A DNA stretch of 64,000 bases from Lepisosteus oculatus (taxonomy: Eukaryota > Chordata > Actinopteri > Semionotiformes > Lepisosteidae), in assembly GCF_040954835.1 (NCBI RefSeq), contig NW_027168257.1, positions 336,501-400,500 of the forward strand, written 5' to 3'. The position numbers and the translations under genes were made by a program. The notes beneath the pieces were generated by a model, which worked only from the letters and a program-made list of their open reading frames with translations, was not told the DNA's origin and ran no database searches. This document shows, in pieces, positions 35,391-45,835 of this stretch (within the stretch, counting starts at the first letter, position 1; every line of letters begins with the position of its first letter).

Positions 35391-35745
35391 ACTTCCTTTT
35401 TCCGATGGAGATGGAAGCTACACAGCTTCCTTTGCTCCAAATGGACCTATGAGATGGGGGTGCCCACCACAGAACCTGTGACTGCGTCACCAGGGTCACC
35501 TGACAGCTTCGCGACAGGTCCTCGAACAGCCCTTCACTGATTATGGACTTCTCAGAGCTGAGGCTAAGAATTACATCATCAACCTGCACTTCTGCCACCT
35601 GGACCCCCTCCCACCACCATGGGGTGGTAGTCCTGGACCCCCTGAGGTACCAGGGTGCACAGAAAGGACTCCCATTCATTACCGGACAGGGAGATCCACT
35701 CTTCTTCAGGGATGAAAAGGGGGTGTGCTTTACCTGGCGGGTCAA
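35275..35745 (-). pseudogene. Protease-region remnant upstream of the second pol
   Basis: A frame overlapping the start of the pol frame (frameshifted against it) contains VQVDDVILSLSSEKSIIS, which resembles the protease flap/active-site surroundings but lacks a D-S/T-G. No gag and no LTR are found: the element stops at about 35845, where the U4 array begins. It is a 5'-truncated relic. Confidence 0.5.
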
Positions 35746-35846
35746 GCAGCTGCTTGGAGCACTGCTCCTGTAGTTGGGAGACCGTGGGAGTGCTGGCCTG
35801 GGCAGGACTTCCCTGTAGTTTTTGCCTTTCCTCTCATAAGACTTAT

Positions 35847-35980
35847 GAGACTGTCAAAAATTGCTTTCGCCGATTGTATTGCAAACCGGCGGAAGCGGGG
35901 TATTGGGAAAAGTTTTCAACTAGCAATAATCGCGCCTCGGCTAAACCTCACAGGCTACGATACTGCCACTGCGCAAAGCT
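35847..35980 (-). pseudogene. U4 snRNA copy 1, 3' truncated
   Basis: Minus-strand AGCTTTGCGCAGTGGCAG through the Sm site ATTTTTGA matches the other array copies, but homology stops inside the terminal stem at 35847, where the retroelement begins. The last 11 nt and the 3' box are missing, so correct 3' end formation is unlikely. The promoter region is still present. Confidence 0.85.
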
Positions 35981-36034
35981 GACGGTTGCCAGGCAACCGC
36001 GGGGATCCTATGGAAATCGTTATCGATCGTCTCA

Positions 36035-36058
36035 TGGCATGTCGTTGCGGTAACGCTT
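36035..36058 (-). promoter_or_regulatory. PSE-like element of U4 copy 1
   Basis: In U4 sense GCGTTACCGCAACGACATG lies about 55-78 bp before the start site, the position of the snRNA proximal sequence element. TTACCGCAAC resembles the vertebrate PSE start. There is no TATA box, as expected for a Pol II snRNA gene. The same block precedes each U4 copy. Confidence 0.55.
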
Positions 36059-36630
36059 CATATTTGTCGTCTTCTTCTTCTAGCTTGAGGTTTTGAAGAA
36101 TTTCATGACAGACAAGGGCTCCGTTGGGAACAAAGGGCGTTGTGAGAAAACCGTTGCTTATTTTCAGCAGCAGAAATACAACCCTTTAAATACAAGATGA
36201 CAGAACAATGACGAAGGGCGTGCCGGGAGGAACTCATGCACTACAGAGGAAAGGGGGCGGGCACGTACAGTTCACATTCAAGCCACAAGTACTCTTCTCG
36301 GATGTTACACAAACAAATCCTAACGTCTTGAAAGCATTGCAGCATGTTTGTGTCCCACTTCCCGTGGCTGCAGGACGACTGACACGAACGGACAAACACA
36401 ATCTGTGGCGTTTAGCGTGACATAGTCTTGCAGGCATCGTGCTGTCTCACTGCAATACTATACCGCTGGAGGAAACAGTCCATCTGGCCATGAAACTCAT
36501 TTGAACGTCTAGCTACAGCAACTAACAATATCATGATTTATTCAGGATGTGTGGAATCAGCACGTCCCGGAGACAGCTTCCGAAATCGTGAGCATTCTCT
36601 GGTGGTGTCCTGCAGGGCGCCTGTGGGCGT

Positions 36631-36702
36631 GCGTTGGTGGTATAGTGGTGAGCATAGCTGCCTTCCAAGCAGTTGACCCGGGTTCGATTCCCGGCCAACG
36701 CA
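36631..36702 (+). tRNA. tRNA-Gly (anticodon TCC), array copy 1
   Basis: The 72-nt gene starts GCGTTGGTGGTATAGTGG. The acceptor GCGTTGG/CCAACGC and T arm CCGGG-TTCGATT-CCCGG are perfect, anticodon loop CTTCCAA gives TCC, and the discriminator is A. It appears to match the conserved vertebrate gene throughout. No T4 follows closely; the first is at about 36760. Confidence 0.97.
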
Positions 36703-37500
36703 GTGCCGATTGGTTCCAAATGCTGTCATGAGCCTTGGATTGTGACTAGCAAAGCGAAGCCTTTTGAAAGAGCAAAACGGAATTGAAGGAGAATCTTACA
36801 GGGGATTCTGAGCGGTGTCTGCATACACGCAGTCCGATACGGGTGCTGAAAGCTTGAGCTACTCTCAATGTCATGCTGCCTTTCCCCGGAGTAAATCTGT
36901 TACATTGAAAGAATGCTTCTGGCAGGTTCAAAAAGGGACCCTTGTTAATAGGAGAAATCAATGATTTCGAATGAATTCTGTATGCGTTAAAAGACAGCTA
37001 TACACAGAAAACATGCCGGACACTGCTCATGATGTCTCAGTGCGTTTTTCCAAGCCATCTGACAAAGCCCGCCCACTGAAAACTGCAGCACATCGTGTAA
37101 AGACGTTCAACTTTGTAACTACTGCACGCACAGGAAGCAGAATAAATTCCTCTTTTCAAACTGTCAAAGGTTTGCTTTGCGAACGCTGCAGGACATCGCA
37201 CAATCTCTTTTGAACGGGGACAAACCATTTCTTATGGGGCGCAGTAAGTACAGACGTTTAAAAAGCTCCACTCATGCCGACGATGCAGCATGAAGAAGCG
37301 CAACCTAACGTTTGACAGACAAAAGCCGGGCGCCGCTACGAGCAATATGAAATCAAACTGACAGCACACGGCGTTTCGCGCTGACTCAAAAGTGATCTCG
37401 ACAGACGCTGTTCTCTGCATAACGCTGAAAGAGCTAAAGAGCGTTTCTGTTGAGACGTAACAAGCTCGTTTCTTTCTACCATGATGTCACCATGACCAAA

Positions 37501-37513
37501 TCTGTCTTTAAAC
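37501..37513 (-). terminator. 3' box of U4 copy 2
   Basis: In U4 sense GTTTAAAGACAGA fits the snRNA 3' box consensus and lies 8 nt after the RNA end. Equivalent sites are at 39162-39174 and 40848-40860. Confidence 0.85.
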
Positions 37514-37521
37514 ACCTTGCT

Positions 37522-37666
37522 CAGTCTCTGACGAGACTGTCAAAAATTGCTTTCGCCGATTGTATTGCAAACCGGCGGAAGCGGGGTATTGGGAAAAGTT
37601 TTCAACTAGCAATAATCGCGCCTCGGCTAAACCTCACAGGCTACGATACTGCCACTGCGCAAAGCT
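37522..37666 (-). ncRNA. U4 spliceosomal snRNA, array copy 2
   Basis: 145 nt. In U4 sense it shows the U6-pairing region (AGCTTTGCGCAGTGGCAG), the 5' stem-loop with k-turn (GAGGTTTAGCCGAGGC), ATTATTGCTAGTTG, the central AATACCCCGC region, the Sm site ATTTTTGA, and terminal hairpin CAGTCTCGTCAGAGACTG. It unwinds from U6 during spliceosome activation in the tri-snRNP. It has a PSE-like block, an upstream ZNF143-like site and a 3' box, so it looks functional. Confidence 0.95.
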
Positions 37667-38316
37667 GACGGTTGCCAGGCAACCGCGGGGATCCTATGGA
37701 AATCGTTATCGATCGTCTCATGGCATGTCGTTGCGGTAACGCTTCATATTTGTCGTCTTCTTCTTCTAGCTTGAGGTTTTGAAGAATTTCATGACAGACA
37801 AGGGCTCCGTTGGGAACAAAGGGCGTTGTGAGAAAACCGTTGCTTATTTTCAGCAGCAGAAATACAAGCCTTTAAATACAAGATGACAGAACAATGACGA
37901 AGGGCGTGCCGGGAGGAACTCATGCACTACAGAGGAAAGGGGGCGGGCACGTACAGTTCACATTCAAGCCACAAGTACTCTTCTCGGATGTTACACAAAC
38001 AAATCCTAACGTCTTGAAAGCATTGCAGCATGTTTGTGTCCCACTTCCCGTGGCTGCAGGACGACTGACACGAACGGACAAACACAATCTGTGGCGTTTA
38101 GCGTGACATAGTCTTGCAGGCATCGTGCTGTCTCACTGCAATACTATACCGCTGGAGGAAACAGTCCATCTGGCCATGAAACTCATTTGAACGTCTAGCT
38201 ACAGCAACTAACAATATCATGATTTATTCAGGATGTGTGGAATCAGCACGTCCCGGAGACAGCTTCCGAAATCGTGAGCATTCTCTGGTGGTGTCCTGCA
38301 GGGCGCCTGTGGGCGT

Positions 38317-38388
38317 GCGTTGGTGGTATAGTGGTGAGCATAGCTGCCTTCCAAGCAGTTGACCCGGGTTCGATTCCCGGCCAACGCA
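38317..38388 (+). tRNA. tRNA-Gly (anticodon TCC), array copy 2
   Basis: Identical to 36631-36702 over the whole gene. All stems pair and A and B boxes are intact. Confidence 0.97.
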
Positions 38389-39182
38389 GTGCCGATTGGT
38401 TCCAAATGCTATCATGAGCCTTGGATTGTGACTAGCAAAGCGAAGCCTTTTGAAAGAGCAAAACGGAATTGAAGGAGAATCTTACAGGGGATTCTGAGCG
38501 GTGTCTGCATACATGCAGTCCGATACGGGTGCTGAAAGCTTGAGCTACTCTCAATGTCATGCTGCCTTTCCCCGGAGTAAATCTGTTACATTGAAAGAAT
38601 GCTTCTGGCAGGTTCAAAAAGGGACCCTTGTTAATAGGAGAAATCAATGATTTCGAATGAATTCTGTATGCGTTAAAAGACAGCTATACACAGAAAACAT
38701 GCCGGACACTGCTCATGATGTCTCAGTGCGTTTTTCCAAGCCATCTGACAAAGCCCGCCCACTGAAAACTGCAGCACATCGTGTAAAGACGTTCAACTTT
38801 GTAACTACTGCACGCACAGGAAGCAGAATAAATTCCTCTTTTCAAACTGTCAAAGGTTTGCTTTGCGAACGCTGCAGGACATCGCACAATCTCTTTTGAA
38901 CGGGGACAAACCATTTCTTATGGGGCGCAGTAAGTACAGACGTTTAAAAAGCTCCACTCATGCCGACGATGCAGCATGAAGAAGCGCAACCTAACGTTTG
39001 ACAGACAAAAGCCGGGCGCCGCTACGAGCAATATGAAATCAAACTGACAGCACACGGCGTTTCGCGCTGACTCAAAAGTGATCTCGACAGACGCTGTTCT
39101 CTGCATAACGCTGAAAGAGCTAAAGAGCGTTTCTTTCTACCATGATGTCACCATGACCAAATCTGTCTTTAAACACCTTGCT

Positions 39183-39327
39183 CAGTCTCTGACGAGACTG
39201 TCAAAAATTGCTTTCGCCGATTGTATTGCAAACCGGCGGAAGCGGGGTATTGGGAAAAGTTTTCAACTAGCAATAATCGCGCCTCGGCTAAACCTCACAG
39301 GCTACGATACTGCCACTGCGCAAAGCT
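39183..39327 (-). ncRNA. U4 spliceosomal snRNA, array copy 3
   Basis: 145 nt, no differences from copy 2 seen in the RNA. The 3' box is at 39162-39174. The unit lacks 25 bp just beyond the 3' box, outside known control elements. It appears functional. Confidence 0.95.
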
Positions 39328-39977
39328 GACGGTTGCCAGGCAACCGCGGGGATCCTATGGAAATCGTTATCGATCGTCTCATGGCATGTCGTTGCGGTAA
39401 CGCTTCATATTTGTCGTCTTCTTCTTCTAGCTTGAGGTTTTGAAGAATTTCATGACAGACAAGGGCTCCGTTGGGAACAAAGGGCGTTGTGAGAAAACCG
39501 TTGCTTATTTTCAGCAGCAGAAATACAAGCCTTTAAATACAAGATGACAGAACAATGACGAAGGGCGTGCCGGGAGGAACTCATGCACTACAGAGGAAAG
39601 GGGGCGGGCACGTACAGTTCACATTCAAGCCACAAGTACTCTTCTCGGATGTTACACAAACAAATCCTAACGTCTTGAAAGCATTGCAGCATGTTTGTGT
39701 CCCACTTCCCGTGGCTGCAGGACGACTGACACGAACGGACAAACACAATCTGTGGCGTTTAGCGTGACATAGTCTTGCAGGCATCGTGCTGTCTCACTGC
39801 AATACTATACCGCTGGAGGAAACAGTCCATCTGGCCATGAAACTCATTTGAACGTCTAGCTACAGCAACTAACAATATCATGATTTATTCAGGATGTGTG
39901 GAATCAGCACGTCCCGGAGACAGCTTCCGAAATCGTGAGCATTCTCTGGTGGTGTCCTGCAGGGCGCCTGTGGGCGT

Positions 39978-40049
39978 GCGTTGGTGGTATAGTGGTGAGC
40001 ATAGCTGCCTTCCAAGCAGTTGACCAGGGATCGATTCCCGGCCAACGCA
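39978..40049 (+). tRNA. tRNA-Gly (anticodon TCC), array copy 3 with damaged T arm
   Basis: The anticodon TCC and acceptor are intact, but the T arm reads CCAGGGATCG instead of CCCGGGTTCG. One T-stem pair is lost and the first T-loop base (T54) is A, which hits the B box. It probably has reduced or no activity. Confidence 0.8.
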
Positions 40050-40868
40050 GTGCCGATTGGTTCCAAATGCTGTCATGAGCCTTGGATTGTGACTAGCAAA
40101 GCGAAGCCTTTTGAAAGAGCAAAACGGAATTGAAGGAGAATCTTACAGGGGATTCTGAGCGGTGTCTGCATACACGCAGTCCGATACGGGTGCTGAAAGC
40201 TTGAGCTACTCTCAATGTCATGCTGCCTTTCCCCGGAGTAAATCTGTTACATTGAAAGAATGCTTCTGGCAGGTTCAAAAAGGGACCCTTGTTAATAGGA
40301 GAAATCAATGATTTCGAATGAATTCTGTATGCGTTAAAAGACAGCTATACACAGAAAACATGCCGGACACTGCTCATGATGTCTCAGTGCGTTTTTCCAA
40401 GCCATCTGACAAAGCCCGCCCACTGAAAACTGCAGCACATCGTGTAAAGACGTTCAACTTTGTAACTACTGCACGCACAGGAAGCAGAATAAATTCCTCT
40501 TTTCAAACTGTCAAAGGTTTGCTTTGCGAACGCTGCAGGACATCGCACAATCTCTTTTGAACGGGGACAAACCATTTCTTATGGTGCGCAGTAAGTACAG
40601 ACGTTTAAAAAGCTCCACTCATGCCGACGATGCAGCATGAAGAAGCGCAACCTAACGTTTGACAGACAAAAGCCGGGCGCCGCTACGAGCAATATGAAAT
40701 CAAACTGACAGCACACGGCGTTTCGCGCTGACTCAAAAGTGATCTCGACAGACGCTGTTCTCTGCATAACGCTGAAAGAGCTAAAGAGCGTTTCTGTTGA
40801 CACGTAACAAGCTCGTTTCTTTCTACCATGATGTCACCATGACCAAATCTGTCTTTAAACACCTTGCT

Positions 40869-41013
40869 CAGTCTCTGACGAGACTGTCAAAAATTGCTTT
40901 CGCCGATTGTATTGCAAACCGGCGGAAGCGGGGTATTGGGAAAAGTTTTCAACTAGCAATAATCGCGCCTCGGCTAAACCTCACAGGCTACGATACTGCC
41001 ACTGCGCAAAGCT
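40869..41013 (-). ncRNA. U4 spliceosomal snRNA, array copy 4
   Basis: 145 nt, no differences from copies 2 and 3 seen. The 3' box is at 40848-40860 and the PSE-like block at about 41068-41091. It lies in the last, partial unit but retains all its own control sequence up to about 41480. Confidence 0.95.
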
Positions 41014-41511
41014 GACGGTTGCCAGGCAACCGCGGGGATCCTATGGAAATCGTTATCGATCGTCTCATGGCATGTCGTTGCGGTAACGCTTCATATTTGT
41101 CGTCTTCTTCTTCTAGCTTGAGGTTTTGAAGAATTTCATGACAGACAAGGGCTCCGTTGGGAACAAAGGGCGTTGTGAGAAAACCGTTGCTTATTTTCAG
41201 CAGCAGAAATACAACCCTTTAAATACAAGATGACAGAACAATGACGAAGGGCGTGCCGGGAGGAACTCATGCACTACAGAGGAAAGGGGGCGGGCACGTA
41301 CAGTTCACATTCAAGCCACAAGTACTCTTCTCGGATGTTACACAAACAAATCCTAACGTCTTGAAAGCATTGCAGCATGTTTGTGTCCCACTTCCCGTGG
41401 CTGCAGGACGACTGACACGAACGGACAAACACAATCTGTGGCGTTTAGCGTGACATAGTCTTGCAGGCATCTTGCTGTCTCACTGCAATACTATACCGCT
41501 GGAGGAAACAG

Positions 41512-41526
41512 CCCGGGTTCGATGAG
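41512..41526 (+). pseudogene. tRNA-Gly T-arm scar
   Basis: Only CCCGGGTTCGAT of the expected fourth tRNA-Gly remains, joined on the left to the spacer GGAGGAAACAG and on the right to GAGCCTTGG. A deletion removed the 5' two thirds of the gene and about 100 bp of spacer. The same scar appears inverted near 61766-61780. Confidence 0.8.
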
Positions 41527-41738
41527 CCTTGGAATGTGACTAGGAAAGTGAAACCTTTTGAAAGAGGTAAAACACTGCTCAAAGGAACTGAGGGAGAATC
41601 TTACAGGGGATTCTGAGCGGTGTCTAAATAAATAAATTCTTCAGCGTCCGCGGATGGCATTTTGCAGCTGGAAACAGATGTCGACGCTTTTTGAACAGAG
41701 CACCAAAAAAGCGTCTTTTTTGAAGGTACAGGTATTGA

Positions 41739-41809
41739 GCATTGGTGGTTCAGTGGAAGAATTCTTGCCTGCCAAGTAAGAGGCTCGGGTTCGATTCCTG
41801 ACCAATGCA
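41739..41809 (+). tRNA. tRNA-Gly (anticodon GCC)
   Basis: The 71-nt gene starts GCATTGGTGGTTCAGTGG. The acceptor GCATTGG/CCAATGC is perfect. Loop CTGCCAA gives GCC; stem CTTGC/GTAAG has one G-U. T arm TCGGG-TTCGATT-CCTGA pairs with a G-U. T4 follows at 41815-41818. It is probably functional, with the anticodon stem diverged from the usual GC-rich form. The partner is at 61478-61548. Confidence 0.88.
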
Positions 41810-41814
41810 GTGGC

Positions 41815-41850
41815 TTTTGCATGCTCACCACTATACCACCAACACACGCC
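41815..41850 (-). pseudogene. tRNA-Gly(TCC) 5' fragment, inverted
   Basis: On the minus strand TGTTGGTGGTATAGTGGTGAGCAT is the first third of tRNA-Gly(TCC), ending abruptly 6 bp after the opposite-strand tRNA-Gly(GCC). Two glycine tRNAs are thus fused head to head; the same junction is at 61440-61472. Confidence 0.8.
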
Positions 41851-43014
41851 CACAGGATCCCAGCAGGACACCACCAGAGAATGCTCACGATTTCGGAAGC
41901 TGTCTCCGGGACGTGCTGATTCCACACATCCTGAATAAATCATGATATTGCTGTAGCTAGACGTTCAAATGAGTTTCATGGCCAGATGGACTGTTTCCTC
42001 CAGCGGTATAGTATTGCAGTGAGACAGCACGATGCCTGCAAGACTATGTCACGCTAAACGCCACAGATTGTGTTTGTCCAAATTTGAACTTTCACAAAAG
42101 CATGCTAGCAGACAAATGCGCCTCAGAGGACTTAAGGCTGGCTTCAAGTTGGAATGATAAAGTCTCCCCGTCCGGTTAGGAAAAGGGAACTTTGTTAGAC
42201 AGAAAGAAGGAAGTAACAATAACGGAGAATTGTGTGCAAGGATTTTAGAAGCTGCGCAGCCCTGCAGTTTCAATAGCCCTTTTATTCGTGTTAGATGCTG
42301 GAATTGCCTTTTTTTGACGCTCTTACGAATGCGATGTCAACGAAAACAGAACAAAGCACAAAAAACCCTCAAGTCCTGCAGTTGGATAGTTGGATAGAAT
42401 GCCGTTACGCGTCCAAGCCGTATTTTCAAGACGTGATTCCCTGAGTCCAAAAAATTTGTAAGTTCTTTGGATGACCTGTGGACCGATCTTTCACGATGAA
42501 GAATTCCTTAAGAAGAATAGATCTCGGCCCACCATCCCAATGCCTCCATCTCAAAACAGCAACCTCCCACTGCCCTTAGTCTGCAAGGCAGTCCTTTCAA
42601 GTGCGATGATGACGCCGGGACCTTCGTTGCCTATTGTACGAGCTGAACTTTTGTGCTCATCAATTCAACGGTCTTTCCATCAACTCATCTTGTCTTTTGA
42701 CGCTTCGTGTTTTGTGCTCCTTTGACTATCGGCATATCGGGTGACTGCAAACACTGAAGTTCTTGCTTACGGAGTGTGGAACAGTGTTTTCAAGTGATCG
42801 CTTTTCTGTCATGTTGACGCCGAGTGAATCTTTCTTTGGCAACATGGGCAGGCTGACAGCAAAAGTAATGGCAAATTTCTTGACTTATTTCTGAATATGA
42901 ATGTTCTTTAGAAAAGGGATGCGGCATTGCTTCTCCCCCGTGTAAAGGTCACGCATTCCAGACGTGGTTATGAGCGAACAGTTGCCGCAAGTGTTTGAAA
43001 AGAGCAAGCAGCCA

Positions 43015-43087
43015 TGCCCCGTGTGAGGATCAAACTCAGGACCTTCAGATAAAGAGACTGACGCGCTACCAACTACGCCAACGAGGC
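43015..43087 (-). tRNA. Met-bodied tRNA with anticodon CTT, probably a pseudogene
   Basis: On the minus strand GCCTCGTTGGCGTAG...CACGGGGCA is an elongator tRNA-Met body with a perfect acceptor. The anticodon loop is CTCTTTA (CTT) instead of CTCATAA, on the perfect stem TCAGT/TCTGA. The T arm CTGAG-TTTGATC-CTCAC has a C-C mismatch and C56 changed to T. The mirrored copy at 56539-56611 shares all of these, so the change predates the duplication. Confidence 0.65.
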
Positions 43088-43501
43088 CAGCTGCAGTGCA
43101 CAGCCGGAAAGTTTGCCTCATATGGATTTCAGTCGCCCGTTCCCTAATCTTCAGACGCCCTCTGCTGGATGTTGCATTTGCCTTTTGATCTCACCGATAC
43201 TTTTTTGGTCTGTTTCTGTTGCGAGTCCGTTTTTCAGATCTCACCTAGCACAAGTCTCTCTGGCTGAAGTGGCCTCTCTGCTTCAGCATCGTGCCCTCAC
43301 TCAGCCATTAAAAACGTCACTCGGACTTCTGACATGCTGACATGAAATGTCAAGAGAGAGTGGCGGAGACGCTTAAGGCAGAGAGAAGATGAAGAGGGGG
43401 CGTGGCTGCGAAATGATTGACAGCTGCATGACGCTCTCCATGCAAGGTGTGACCACAGGCTAAAGGACACCTTTCAGCACATCAAGCTCTAAGCACACAC
43501 C

Positions 43502-43574
43502 TGGAGGACGTGGGAAACGATCCCGCTACCTCTCGCATGCAAAGCGAGCGCTGTACCATGCAAGCTAAAGGTCT
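43502..43574 (-). pseudogene. tRNA-Ala (TGC) pseudogene
   Basis: Minus-strand GCGCTCGCTTTGCATGCGAG gives an alanine-type anticodon arm with TGC, and GAGGTAGCGGGATCG matches the tRNA-Ala variable/T region. The 5' acceptor strand is replaced by unrelated sequence (CAGACCTT), so no acceptor stem forms. The mirrored copy at 56052-56124 is more complete. Confidence 0.7.
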
Positions 43575-43647
43575 GACTGGACGAGCGAATGACGCCTCTC
43601 CCCCGTCCTCAAGCTCGCTGACAGGATAAAATAGAAAGTGCTGCCGT

Positions 43648-43719
43648 GGCTCATTGGTTTAGGGGTATGATTCTCGCTTAGGGTGTGGGAGGTCCCGGGT
43701 TCAACTCCCGGCTGAGCCC
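43648..43719 (+). tRNA. tRNA-Pro (anticodon AGG)
   Basis: It starts GGCTCATTGGTTTAGGGG. Anticodon loop TTAGGGT gives AGG; stem CTCGC/GTGGG has two G-U pairs. T arm CCGGG-TTCAACT-CCCGG is perfect. The seventh acceptor pair is T-C. T5 follows near 43729. It is probably functional and is the better of the two Pro copies. Confidence 0.85.
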
Positions 43720-44240
43720 TTGTGTGCTCTTTTTGTCCTCGTCCACAAGACTGAGAACTGATATCCACATCACCTTGCAGCATCTGCTTATAGCAAACGA
43801 TGGAATGTGACTAATGACTGAACGAGCCTGGTGAATACTCATCACGTGGCACAATGAGAGCGTGCAGTCAGCTGTCCAAGGCAGCAACCTCATTGCTCGT
43901 TCAAAAGAACACGTACTGAAAACTCATCACCACTATGTCGTAAATGAGCACCGCAATCGCTTGTTGTCATGCGTCCTTACTTGGGAAATGCAGAAGCAAA
44001 AACTGCCCTCTCTCAGCCACCGAAACGTGTGCGGCTCGCCTTGCACTCTCTGCGCCTCGCATATTTATGGAGCTGTCTGCTCTTCTTTCTGTTGAAGTAC
44101 GCAAGTTACGGGGCGTACTGCAGACTATGATGTGCTCAATGACAGCTTTCAAGATTTGAAAACTATGAGCTTGATGGCTCAAGTCGAACGAATGTGGTTG
44201 TTACGCAATTGATGATCAAACGCACATATTCTAACGATTC

Positions 44241-44287
44241 GTGAGAGTATGTTCTAAAGGTCCCTGGCTCGATCCCGGGTTTCGGCA
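44241..44287 (+). pseudogene. tRNA-Phe 3' relic
   Basis: TTCTAAAGGTCCCTGG then CTCGATCCCGGGTTTCGGCA is the 3' half of tRNA-Phe (variable loop, T arm, acceptor 3' strand). The 5' half and the anticodon are not recognisable. The mirrored relic is at 55212-55258. Confidence 0.7.
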
Positions 44288-44396
44288 TTTTGTTTCATCG
44301 CTCCCTTTGTTCCTCTCTCCAGCGCCCCCTACCTAAAATGACGCGTCCCTTTCTCAGCCCGAAACGCAAGCGATACACCAGCAACAAACCGTACAG

Positions 44397-44469
44397 GTTT
44401 CCGTAGTGTAGTGGTTATCATGTTTGCCTAACATGCGAAAGGTCCCAGGTTCGAGACTGGATGCAAACA
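44397..44469 (+). tRNA. tRNA-Val (anticodon AAC), degraded copy
   Basis: It starts GTTTCCGTAGTGTAGTGG. Loop CTAACAT gives AAC on a stem with one G-U. The T stem CCAGG/CTGGA has two mismatches and the acceptor GTTTCCG/TGCAAAC has one C-C. The A and B boxes are intact, so it may be transcribed, but its fold is weak. The mirrored copy at 55030-55102 is intact. Confidence 0.65.
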
Positions 44470-45041
44470 GCCTCTTCTTGCACGCTCCTGCACTTCACAG
44501 AGGTCTTGAACCACCAGTCATTTGTTCCCAATGTACTTCCGGTGCGTTCATGCACTCTTGTACCAAACGCACGTTTTTTCTGTACCTGGAGCCGATCATT
44601 TGCAATTGGGCTGTCCCGACAGAACAAGACGAGCTGTCGGCTCAAAAGCAGCGCAACACCTGCGAGAACAACAGAAAGATTAGTACCCAGCGGGGGCCTC
44701 TTAGTGAGCCCAAAATCTAATCAAGAATCGACTCCAGCAACAGGGCTGGGCGCATTGTTCCATACTCCGACCACTCTTGGTGTAAACAGGTCCCTCCTGG
44801 TCTCTGCATGAAATGCACTTTCCTGCGTTTGCTTTGGTGTAACTGGCTTCCCCTGCATGGGCGAATGTGAAGAAGATCCTTAGTAAGTCATTGAAGAAAC
44901 CCGAGAAGAGGTCGGAGTGGCCTCTGTCGTTCATCAACGATCCAGTCAGGCAGTACTCCTCTGTAAAGCGCCGTTCGTTCACATCGATTGGCTTTTTTTT
45001 GCCTTCATTCATGCAAGTAGTAAAAGCAGACGCCCCTATTC

Positions 45042-45113
45042 TGCCGTGACCCAGATTTGAACCAGGGTTGTTGCGGCCACAACGCAAAGTACTGACCACT
45101 ATACGATCACGGC
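45042..45113 (-). tRNA. tRNA-His (anticodon GTG)
   Basis: On the minus strand the 72-nt gene starts GCCGTGATCGTATAGTGG. Stem TTGCG/CGCAA encloses TTGTGGC (GTG), and the T arm CCTGG-TTCAAAT-CTGGG pairs with two G-U. The acceptor GCCGTGA/TCACGGC is perfect. T4 follows at 45022-45025. It appears functional. Confidence 0.9.
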
Positions 45114-45311
45114 GAGTTACCGATACACACGTGGCAGGGCGGAAAAGGCTGTGCTCTCTTCGTGTGACATAAACGGAAAAGTCCTGACGTTGCATTTCAA
45201 CTGAGTCCCAGTATACATCGACCCTTCGACACTTTGAGTGACAACTCTCTTGCGTTTTCTCATATTTATGTAGTTTGCTTGCATGATGCCGGGAACAGGA
45301 GGGTTGTTCGC

Positions 45312-45383
45312 TGCCATATGGTCTAGTGGTTAGGATTCCTGGTTTTCACCCAGGCGGCCCTGGTTCGACTCCCGGTATGGGAA
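45312..45383 (+). tRNA. tRNA-Glu (anticodon TTC), slightly degraded
   Basis: TGCCATATGGTCTAGTGG with loop TTTTCAC (TTC) on CCTGG/CCAGG. Mismatches are the second acceptor pair (G-G) and the middle T-stem pair (T-C). The B box GGTTCGACTCC is intact and TTTT follows at about 45392. It is likely transcribed. The mirrored copy at 54135-54182 is cut short. Confidence 0.75.
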
Positions 45384-45835
45384 CGTGTCAGTTTTGCCTC
45401 CTGCTTTCCAAAAGATCAGCACCGTGTACGAAGGAGCCGCATTAAAACTACTCGAACGTGCAAAACGTGCGAGAAGAGGGGGCGCTTGTTTCCAGCCGAA
45501 ACTTCTCGCGTGTGAGACCAGCTGACCATCGCTGCAGGAGGTGGGAGGGTTACTCTGGTAGACAGGGCTGACCTTCGGCAATAGGATCTATACTCTCCAA
45601 GATGATATTTGCACTTTCTGGAGAGGCGATTTTCTCCACGTCAGCAGCCCGATTTCGTCGATTGCGTGGAGAGGGCTGTAGAATGTGACGCCGCCTTTCC
45701 TGCTCCGTCCATGACAGGCGTGCTGGTCTCTGGAGAGAGAGCACAGTCCATCAGCGCACTCCAATAAAGGCACTGGAAGCAGCTGAATCGCATTGGCGAA
45801 GCTCAGCACTGGGCCGCTGGGCATGTCTTACCACC

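Larger units (their letters stand above)
35847..41515. repeat. Tandem array of U4 snRNA / tRNA-Gly(TCC) units
   Basis: Three full units (starting at about 35847, 37522 and 39183, lengths 1686, 1661 and 1686) and a partial fourth (40869-41515). Each unit has U4 on the minus strand, its promoter to the right, tRNA-Gly(TCC) on the plus strand about 650 bp from the U4 start, and a common spacer. Units are nearly identical; the second lacks 25 bp near 39125. The fourth is cut inside tRNA-Gly. The identical short open frames in every unit are spacer sequence, not genes. Confidence 0.95.

Noticed and set aside
36208-36437. Pairs of 67-70-codon frames on both strands in every array unit
   Set aside because: They lie in the U4 upstream region, including the ZNF143-like site; overlapping frames on both strands point to chance.
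36531-36719. Conserved 60-63-codon frames around 36.6, 38.3 and 40.0 kb
   Set aside because: They run through the tRNA-Gly(TCC) gene; the tRNA explains the conservation.
36971-37213. An 80-codon open frame repeated identically in three U4 array units
   Set aside because: It is conserved only because the units are tandem duplicates; it overlaps spacer, its opposite strand is also open, and it resembles no protein family.
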